Shown here: positions 54,626 to 64,000 of the stretch, piece after piece
Position numbering within the stretch: position 1 is the stretch's first letter
How the letters are laid out: each line of letters starts with the position of its first letter
DNA from: Membranipora membranacea
Taxonomy: Eukaryota > Bryozoa > Gymnolaemata > Cheilostomatida > Membraniporidae
NCBI GenBank assembly: GCA_914767715.1
Contig: OU612072.1
Coordinates: 4,218,001 to 4,282,000 of the forward strand
DNA: 64,000 nt
Reading direction: 5' to 3'
Program-made: the position numbers and the translations under genes
Notes under the pieces: generated by a model
Told to the model about the DNA's origin: nothing
Seen by the model: the letters and a program-made list of their open reading frames with translations, nothing else
Databases searched by the model: none

Positions 54626-57600
54626 AATATAGCAAGTACCGTATTATTTTGTAAGGCAATTATTTTTAAGACCTTGAAGATTTATTTATATCTCAAATTT
54701 TATGAAGTTAAAGTGTCATCTGATTTTGTTTTCAATAAATTCAAAATTCGCAAGAGGCTAATATTTTCTAGCCGGGCAGGTGGCACTTCAGGGTATTTAT
54801 TGGCATACCTAAAGTGGGGCGTAAAGCAGTTTATTTTGGCTAGTGAGACTGCTTCGCTTGGGTCATATACTTTAATAAGTTAACATAACTATTGGAGAGC
54901 TTGAATTAAAGTCATCCTTTGATGTAATTGAAAGTGATTATTTATAAGGCTGAAATTTAATTTTGTTATCATAAGTAGACTATCAAATTATATGTTATGT
55001 AATAGTAAAGCTAACTCTTTGAAGTATCATTTCCCCGCAAGTCAGGGTAAGGATAGTCCTAGTTCTATCAAGTAGCCTTTTCTGTTCAGAACTGTGAACG
55101 GTAGAACGAAGTCCATTTTTGGGTTGCCTTTTGTTAAACAAAGCACTTGATTATTGACATAATAGACTAATTGAGATATTAATCTGGTTTATTAACATAG
55201 TGTGTAGACACAAACATAGACAGGTCATACATAATTTGTTGCATTCTTGTAAACTTTCCTAACCACATCATAATAAGGAAGTTACAATAGGGTTTCCCCG
55301 TGAAGTTCCTTTGTAATATTGAGGAGGGAATTCCCTAAGTTAAACTATCTTGAGTAACTACAGTTGAATAGTATTAATTGACCATAGAATTTAACGCTTA
55401 TTATTACATTGTATTTTGAGATATTACCCCTGCTAGGAACCTGAGAAAATTAGTATTTACTAACGGCGTAAAACCAAAAGCCCACCTTACCAGCCTGACA
55501 CACCTAAAGGAAATTTGAGACGTTAATTCAATATATTTAAAAGCCTATATACACTGAAAGACATTGGAGCCTGAATATCAAGATTTGGAAATGTTGGTAT
55601 ACTTTTATTCAAATAGCCATATGAACAACCAGAACATCATGCAGCTGTAACAATTTTGTCTTATCCGAAATCTTTGCTTTGTTTGCTACGTTTCTTTAAA
55701 TTTTCCAACGAATCCATTCACATTCATTTCCATAATCCGATCTATTTTAAACCTTCCGGATTAATTTTTCTTTTACATACTGTAAGAGGAACTGGCTTGT
55801 CAAACAGGCTTTAATGATGATTGATCACTTCTGGGATATCTTTGTTAGGATTATCAAGCTATTTTAAGGTTGAGCTACTCTTCTGTTTTGAGCCGGCTTT
55901 CACCATCACTTATCCTTTATTAAGAAAGGGAAATCCCTTTTTCCATGAAGCATAAACTTATTCAAACAAACACCTGGATAATTATTTCCGAGAAGGTGAA
56001 CTATCTTTATGACGAAACAGCTAGGGATATTATCTGAAATTATATTTTAAGCAAATATAGAATCTGTAACTCGATAGAAACCGGATATATCTGCAATTTT
56101 ATTGCTCTATGGGTAATGGAGATAATTCCTTGCTGGTGATGATCATGTTGAGACTCATTTGACAGCATCACTTGTGTTCTGAGTGCATAATAATTTGTGT
56201 TCTCAACTGTTTTTGTTTTACTATGAGCACCTTAATATTTTAATTGAAGCGTTCATCATTGCCTCATTATATAAAACATGTCATAGTACAAAAGTAGTTC
56301 ACTAGCTGAGTATATTGGTAGATTTCTTTTGTCATGTGTGTGTATAGTTAGATACAAAATTCATAATATATAAAGGCAATGTGCAGTTTTGTGTGAGAAA
56401 GGCAAAAAGGTTTAACCATAATGTGGATAATTGTAAAAGTGATATATTAACAGCAAAGGGACAGTCTGATAACCTGTGCCTAGAGTGTAGACAGACTAAC
56501 TGTAAAGCTCGATGGTTCAACACAAGACACGCCAGCAAAGATGCACAGGATGAGTGTCTCCAACCAGCTGAAGTTACCACTGTGCCAACAAACAGGAAGG
56601 TAGGCTCGCGTGCACGCAGGTTTGGGAGCCCATCTCAACTCCCTGTAGGTACTGGTTGTACAGTGAAACACCATTGCGCAACAAGGACCTTTCATCAAGA
56701 TTTTTGTCAACTTTTTTTTACTTAAGCTCGTTATTCCAGGTGTTGTTATAAGTTTTGAGAACATTGACAAAAGTAGGTTTAAAGAACAAAATTCAAATAG
56801 CATCTGAGTTGGCATGATACTGATGAAGTGTAAAGTAATAGGGTGAATGTCAATGGGACTGAACATCACCGGCATTCAGGCATCATTGATGTGATAATAT
56901 ATGAACCAGTACGGCGAAGAAGCAGGTTGCCACAACAGGGATACTGAATACACAGAGAGGGTATTTATTGCCAGCTTAGACACTTTAATGGGGCAAAGAA
57001 AATGATGACCTCTCAGAAGCATAGATAATACAACTTTCGCGGTTTTTGCTGAGGAAGGAGCCTGATACTACTGAGATCAACATCCATGTGGAAATAATTC
57101 TTGTGAGTAGAAACGATCGCACCAACAATATTGGAAGAGATTGAGAGACTGGTATGTATGAAAAAGAACAGGATCACATTTCAATAAAAAAACATAAACT
57201 TGGAAAATTCCTAGTAGACAACTTATATCTGGGCCTTGAAAAACCTCGCTGAAAGACTGAAGGCAGTGCACATTTTAAGTAGAAATGACAAGTGCAGGGT
57301 CACCATACAGGATTTGATAGGGGCATAAAAGTATACAAGCTTGAATGTTCTCAAGGCGCTCCCAATTTTCTGAAGTTAAAAATACCACAGGTCAAGGAGT
57401 GTAGTCTATTGAGACAGTCAGCTATGAAATCATTTCCGATCTCAATCGCAATAATATTAGACATTCATGGTTGACAGCTATCCTTTTTTCTTGCACATAC
57501 CTCAAATCCATCATCTATTTTGCTCTTCTGTTTTGGTTTTCTGCAGGGGAGATAAACCATGGGAAGACCCCGACAGAATCCATTAAATTGTTGAAGCCAA

Positions 57601-59264
57601 GAAATTAAATCATTTATGGAACAGTGTACACAAGATCCTTATATTATTGCTACTCGAAATAACAATCATTTTGATGATAGACAAAAATTACATCCTTCAA
57701 ATTTGCTGAGCTGACAACCCCAGATACTAACTATTGGATTAAGTTTAGGCCCAGGCACTGTGGCAATGTAGTGCTGGATTTAATGATATTATGTTTGACT
57801 ATCTTTTTAATCTGTAGTAAATTACTTACGTAGCAAGCAATGAAGCTGTCATATGAACTCGTATTGGCTCTCAATAAAAGAAATGACCGCAACTGAATTT
57901 TAGGCGATAATTAGAAACAATATGAAAGTAATTAAAACATTTACAGTCTCTTAAATTGAGGACACACACATGTTGGAGCACACCGCTTACATCATGACGG
58001 TCAAATTGACTCTTTGACAATATTTTCTGCAAAACAGATTGAAATAAAACATAAAACTAAAAGATACCAATCGTATAACCATTAATAAGGAGTTTTAGCA
58101 AGCTGCAATTGCATGACAGGATTGTGCACTGTTCTGATTGTTCTTCTTACTCGAACTGAAAGGAGGCAGTTAGACACATCAGTGCCTATTCTTTGAGAAA
58201 CAACAAATTGACAGCAGTTTTAGCTGATTATGAACTTGCATAAGTTAGTTTTTTAGTTTACTCAGTGAGTTTCTGATTTATTTTTTGACTACTGATCAGT
58301 CTTGAGGGGCTTTTTTTAAACATGATAACATTGATTTCCGTCCCTAGAAGATGGTACATCATCACAGTGATGGAAATGTTAATGATGCACTGTGCTATTG
58401 TTTTTGCTTTAATGCACACACAATTCTTTATTGGTAGGATCACACATTCAACTTTGTTGGACCTAGATGTGAGCATGAACTCAGCTTCTTTTCTACTCAA
58501 CAGTACTGCATCCCAACAGTATTGAATGAACTAAGCAAAAACTGAATAATCTGTAAGAAATATATCTCCAAGGATAACCTCAAGCAACACCTTATTATCT
58601 CAACCACCACCGTAGTATATAATTGACAAGGGACACATATCCTTTTCCAGCTACTTGAAACAACAAGCGATGATGATAATCCATTTTGGACAGGCTGGGA
58701 GATAACATATTGTCAGAGAAAACAACTTCAAATTACAATATTGATAATAATGAATTGTAAGGGAAAGTTCGCGAGAATGATGAGTTTAACTCTTGATTGG
58801 TGGACTTTGTTGTTGCAATGTCTTCTGAAGAATGTTTTCACTTGATAAGAACGATAGTATTTTATTATCGGAGAATAAATTAAACTTGTTGAGTTCAGAG
58901 TGAAATTTTATTGTCTATTTGCTGTGTTTCTCAGTTATAAAGTCTGTGTAAAATATGTCTATTGCTCAAAGGTTGATGACAGAAGGTAAATTGTAATTTG
59001 AATATCTACCCTGACCCCATGCTTTCTGAAATTTAATTTTTGTTCATTGAAAAGGGGAGACAATTCCTGTCAATGGAAAAACTGGTTGTTTTGGACAGGA
59101 ATCATTTGCATTTGCATTTGCATTCTTAATCTAACTCTTGATGTAGTGGAAGCGTGACAAAATCGCTGTCTCTCTAAAGCACACTTAACACTTCATGAAT
59201 CAGAGTGGACTCATTCTGTATCCATATCTTCCATATATGCAATATAATGTTAAACCTCCTGGTA
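54626..59264. other. Intergenic; one unsupported ORF
   Basis: No exon chain found. The 114-codon plus-strand ORF at 56381-56725 has a TATATAAAG 12 bases upstream and several Cys (NLCLECRQTNC, DECLQ, GTGCTVKHHC) but no signal peptide and no recognised domain. I leave it as hypothetical with low support. Confidence 0.4.
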
Positions 59265-59303
59265 CCCCCCCCCCCCTCCCCTCCCCTCCCCTCCCCCGCC
59301 CCT
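59265..59303. repeat. C-rich tract (G-quadruplex-capable on minus strand)
   Basis: A run of about 13 C followed by repeated TCCCC and a CGCCCC end. The minus strand has at least four G runs of four or more with short spacers, the pattern required for a G-quadruplex. Confidence 0.9.
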
Positions 59304-59849
59304 TGACAGCCATCCAAAGCATATACAAAATTTTTTTTAAGTTTTTTCTTTTACCAGTGCTAGTGTCTACACTAAATTTCACGGCTTTTTTGTCAGTGAT
59401 CATAATAAATCAATCCCTCCACATATATTATTATATAATACATTCTTATGACTATTTCCCATAGCAGGGTTTTTCAATTACATTGCCAGGAGATACAAGA
59501 ATACAACTATTATATCAAATGACCGTTATAAGCTCGACTCTTCAAAGTATTATTGAAAACTAAATACTAAAAAATTAACCAAAGGAACTAAATAAATATT
59601 GCAGTTTTCCCATAATATGGGTCAAGTATCATGTAGATGTTGTTGATATCTTGTATTATTCAGGTTTTGCACAATAACATCAACCTTGTTAACATGGTGG
59701 GAGGGAAAATGAACTCAGCTGCTGTTCAATAACGTTTAACTTCTTCAATTTTAAAAGATAAACCTGGACAAACATGCTGTGCACACTCTAGGTTGTTGAA
59801 CTCTTCCCATGACATATGAAATACATTAGGTTGCAACCACTCAAGTATT

Positions 59850-60483
59850 TAATTTCATATTTTTTCATATTATTTTATTTCATGTTTTTATATTTTATTT
59901 TAATTCGATTTGTTTTAAATTATATCATATTGTTTTGTTTTGTTTTATTTTATTTAATTTAATTTTGTTTTATTCTATTTTATTTTGTTTAATTTTGTGT
60001 TATTTTATTGTATTTCATGTCATTTTATTTAAAGTTATTTTATTTTATTTTGTTTTATCTCATTTTATTTCATTTCATCTCATTTTATTTCACCCCATTT
60101 CATTTCATCTTATTTATTTTATTTTATTTTGTTTTGTTTTATTTTATTTTATTTTATTTTATTTTATTTCATTTTATTTTATTTCACTTTATTTTATTTC
60201 ACTTTATTTTGTTTCACTCTGTTTCATTTCATTTCATCTTATTTATTTTAGTTTGTTTTGTTTTATTTTATTTTTTTTTATTTCATTTCATTTTATTTCA
60301 CTTTATTTTATTTCATTTCCTTTTATTTTATTTTATTTTATTTTATTTTATTTTATTTTATTTTATTTTATTTCATTTCATTTCATTTCATTTCATTTCA
60401 TTTTATTTTATTTTATTTTATTTTATTTTACTTTATTTTATTTTATTTCATTTTATATTATTTTATTTTGTTTTATTTTATTG
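59850..60483. repeat. (TTTTA/TTTCA)n pentanucleotide tract
   Basis: About 630 bp of degenerate TTTTA, TTTCA and TTTGT units, purest at 60320-60460. The Phe/Tyr/Leu/Ile-rich ORFs crossing it in three plus-strand frames (59935-60510 and others) are artefacts of the repeat. Confidence 0.95.
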
Positions 60484-63400
60484 TTGTCAGTTTTTGATGG
60501 GGTAATATGAGTTTTCATTGATGTCTGATATACAAATAAATATATCACAACAACCAAATCCATCTCAGAATATCTCCATCACCAAATTGACTGTGCAGTA
60601 ATTTTTGGAATTTCAATGTAACAAAAACTACTCGTAGACACAGAAAACTTCTACAGCCAGTCAAATTATTCCCTCCAAACCATCAAACTTTATCATCAAT
60701 TTGATGAGTGATGTTATTTGAGATAGATAAATAGACTCAACCTCATCAATGCAACGTTATAACCTTAAGGAATACTAAAAAACTAATACAAAACACTAAT
60801 CGACTGATCACACTCGGATATACTCAGATAACACAGTGCAACTGAATACAATTAATGGTGGTATCATCAGCCAAGGTCTACTCCAGCTACCCCAATCAGG
60901 TATTGGTATGCGGTGCTTTAGAAAATGTATGGTCACATGTTCCAGCCAGTGAAGACACCATTAGGGGGCAAGGCCTGGGTGATATTTCTTATAAACAGAG
61001 AACGACAGAGAAATTTGCAAGAGGTATTATTTTATTGCCGAAATTATTATAACAGTCACGCAAACTCATAACCAAAACTGGCCAATAACATCAAAAGGCA
61101 AAAAAAAAATTTCAAGTTGAAAGGAGATTGTTGTTGCATAGATAACACCGTGCAAACAGACATACAATGATCTTTGATCAACCATATTAGCATGAAATTA
61201 GCAGTAAAGAACATATGAGTTTCTAAATTGATTTATCTCTGTATAAGGTAATGAAAAGCTCGTGTGTATATCATATATTAACTGAGGGTTTGATACAACA
61301 GATTCAACAAACTCGCCTATGGGTTGCACATGTCTGAACTCATGGCATTCATTGATCAAATTAAGAATATGTTCACACACTATTCATTTTGTGTATCCTG
61401 TTAGTAACTTCAGAATCAAGTATAAATTCATATTTATTTAATAATACAGTGTCATGACATGCAATGTCAGTTTTGTTGAACGAACAAAGCAAGTAAACAA
61501 AATTCCCTAGCTTTTTATCACCAACTTAGACACATCATCCCTTCATGTAAGTTTGTAAAAGTAAGGATGAGACGAGAATGGTTATGACTATGAGCACGAA
61601 TAGAAATCTTTTATAGCCACGATTGAACCATCCGCCTGACTGTAAACATGTTTTGTTTTAGTTGTCCCTGTCCTACATATTAATACTGAAATTATACTGA
61701 TATTATCATGCAGTATTCTACTCCTATTCTTCCTTGCTGATTGATGAAACCACAGCACCTGCATTATTTCTTACTATTTTCTCTAGTCAATTGATGCTTA
61801 CAATAAATTTTTGATCGATATCTTCATCTGTACAAAACAATACTGATCAACCTATACGGCAATTTGCACATCTATTGCCGTTCTCAGATGTGTACTTTAA
61901 ACATAACTGGAATGCTAAAACTATTCAGAGTTTGACTGAAACCATATTTTTTCCTAACCTGAATAATATACCTGGAATGCACCTTCACTCATGAAACTAT
62001 ATGATTTGGAGACTAATATGGTCAAAGCATACCATTCCCCATGAAATATACTTCTATGATCATGATCTTTGAGCTGTCAAATGTAAGGGCAATGTCCAAT
62101 GAACACTATCTAGCACCTTTCAAAATATTAAATTGATTATCCAAATTAGAATCACAACTAATTTCAATATTTCTATCAAAGAATTACTTGTGCCTAAATA
62201 TTAAAGAATTGTGTGCTCACCCTCGCAAGAGAGAGCACTTTAACCCTTATATATTAACATGTCATGCAAGTTTGTCAGAGTGTATACCTTCTAGTTTCCT
62301 AATAATCAACTATTTTAAGCACCAAAGATTCTCTGAATATATTGTGAAATTAAATAAAGCATACAAATGGCAAGTTTGGTTTTCCTAATTAACTCAGACT
62401 GACATCAAACAGTTTTCAGAGTGTGTGTACAAGAATGATTAAACCTTAGAATGAGGATTATGATAACAAATTATCCCAATTAAATATTTAGGAAATCGAT
62501 GTTCCCTAAAAGTTTATGTGTGTTAAGACGAGTTTGAGAAGTTCGCACCTGGTGCCAAGACTCACCACTAGTTTTAAAAAATGTTGGCAGCCCTTTTTCG
62601 ATAAGAAATTTATGAAATTATTATCATCATTTTCCCCATGAGAGGCAAAAATAACAGCTTTAATCATGCAAGTATACATGAGAATTACATGTGACTGCTC
62701 ATGCCTGGCCAATGATGAGATGAGTTATTGCTTATCATCTGGGCTGTAACAGGAAGAAAAGATATATTTAGAGTTGCATAAATTTATCCACTACAACCAC
62801 ATTTTGATTGTGAAAGTTGTTAAATATATATGTGGGTTTTTGCCATACTAAATGACCAATATCAGGTATCGTGAGAAATGAAGAAGCAATAATGTAACTT
62901 ACCAATAATAGTGGTGATTACAGCAGGCGAACCTGACCCTATTTAAGGCAGTATCATCAATGATGGGTGGTTCAACAAGAGTCTGTATCTCAAGGTTGAC
63001 AGACCTGCTAGGGCAGTACACTGCAGCATGTCAGTCTCCCCAGAAACCATCGAGCTCACTCTCTAGTGTATGTGCAGTGGTTGCGTTCTTACAATAAAAA
63101 TCAATTGCTGAGAAGAAAAAAAAAACCTCATAAACAATCATTAATAACGATAATCAATTTTTTTTTTCTAAATATAAAAACATAAGTAACTGACTATGGC
63201 GCAGCTTTGTTTTACGGTAGTAGAATAAGTGGCTCTCAAATTGAATACAATTATGCAAATGAGTTTAATTATTGAGTATACCAATTGTTCAAAAGGTTTT
63301 TTTCAATCGATGATTAAATGGAAAAGGCAGGTATAAAATGCCCAGTCGACATAGAGCGATCAGCTAACCCTATCACTTCAATTAGGATTGACAGCTTTCA

Positions 63401-64000
63401 AGTTTCTCCCAAGGGAATGTGCTGCTACAGTATTAGGTGATATACCTCCCAAATCAAGTTTAATTCCAATACTTCACGGAAAAATTCGTAAAATAACATT
63501 CCATTTTATTTAAAGTTGCCTAAAAAACACCATTTCACATGATCCGATGCAAATTAAACGATCTCCTATTGGTTGATTTTGATGTTAATGATTTTGCCCA
63601 GATACAGTTGTTAGGAAATAATTGAGAAGTGAAATAAAATCCTGAAGTCTTCAAGTGTGAACCTACACACGCAGAAATTTGTTCAATAACCATTTATTGA
63701 TGTCAGCAAAGCACAAATCGTTATGACCCACTTGAATGCTTGAGAAAAATTTCACTCATGCAAAACTCAAAAACCATGGGGACTTGGTAAGAAAAGAGCC
63801 TGGCATTATGTTATTAAACAATGGTTTTGTTTGTCTTCAGCAAATAACTATGTATGAATTATCCCTGTACACCCTCTGCATGCTTGGCCTACAGATTCGT
63901 GCGCTCTTTTTACACAAATTCTTCTGTTTAAGAAATTATTTTGTTCTGATGCAGTACTCAAAATTCAAAATGTTGTCATAGATATAATTATACATCCACC
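60484..64000. other. Right-hand intergenic region, no supported gene
   Basis: Only short ORFs without domains, signal peptides or paired splice sites. A poly-A run lies at 63115-63126 and a short poly-T at 63159-63168. It could include introns of a gene beyond the right edge. Confidence 0.45.

Noticed and set aside
56381-56725. Novel Cys-containing gene
   Set aside because: A single 114-codon ORF without signal peptide, splice context, paralogue or domain. A chance ORF cannot be excluded.
59935-60510. Phe/Leu/Tyr/Ile-rich ORFs resembling a membrane protein
   Set aside because: Hydrophobicity comes from the TTTTA/TTTCA repeat, and three overlapping frames are open at once.

Overview
This window looks like nuclear DNA of an invertebrate animal. 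Genes are split into small exons bounded by GT...AG introns, the intergenic DNA is AT-rich, microsatellites are abundant, and many broken retroelements are present: non-LTR elements, tRNA-derived SINE heads and a hAT-type MITE. Nothing is prokaryotic in layout. The mix of lineage-specific secreted cysteine-rich proteins, antistasin-type domains and a PAN/fucolectin-like protein fits a marine invertebrate, but I cannot name the phylum from the sequence. Exon structures were assembled by hand from splice sites, reading phase and comparison of copies.

Region by region. (1) 0.3-10.8 kb, minus strand: a cluster built from repeated pairs of small exons for a short secreted cysteine-rich module. It includes a signal-peptide gene running off the left edge (328-1248), a long array (4674-9400) with one nonsense and one splice/frameshift-damaged copy, and a two-exon-module gene (9771-10761). 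A 5'-truncated LINE (about 6130-8104) sits in an array intron. (2) 11-20 kb: a tRNA-like SINE head, diverged tandem repeats, a transposase-like ORF (minus, 12338-12960), a 0.57 kb perfect hexanucleotide array, a three-cysteine-repeat ORF broken by one in-frame stop, and a decayed RTE-type LINE (about 15.0-17.7 kb). (3) 20,970-28,022, plus strand: one five-exon gene for a 338-residue secreted PAN-PAN-F5/8C protein. Its 5.2 kb second intron is a transposon graveyard: tetranucleotide array, foldback repeat, LINE split by a hAT MITE with an 8-bp target duplication, RNase H LINE copies and an 0.8 kb duplicated block. (4) 28.6-37.6 kb, minus strand: three tandem copies of an antistasin-type peptide gene; A (81 aa) and C (87 aa) are intact and the middle copy B is decayed. 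(5) 43.6-48.8 kb, minus strand: two intact tandem paralogues (171 and 172 aa) of a secreted six-cysteine protein family I do not recognise, each with five exons in identical phases. (6) 48.8-64 kb: no convincing gene; a 34-bp perfect palindrome, a 95-bp tandem duplication, a TATA-preceded stack of 40- and 59-bp repeats, a C-rich tract and a 0.63 kb TTTTA/TTTCA tract.

Functional picture: every gene model I can support encodes a small secreted, disulphide-rich or lectin-like protein, and three of the four families lie in local tandem duplications with dead copies. That is what one expects of fast-evolving secreted effectors (immunity, mucus, reproduction or protease control); this reading is inference. 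The best candidates for something undescribed are the six-cysteine pair at 43.6-48.8 kb and the two-exon cysteine module array at 0.3-10.8 kb.
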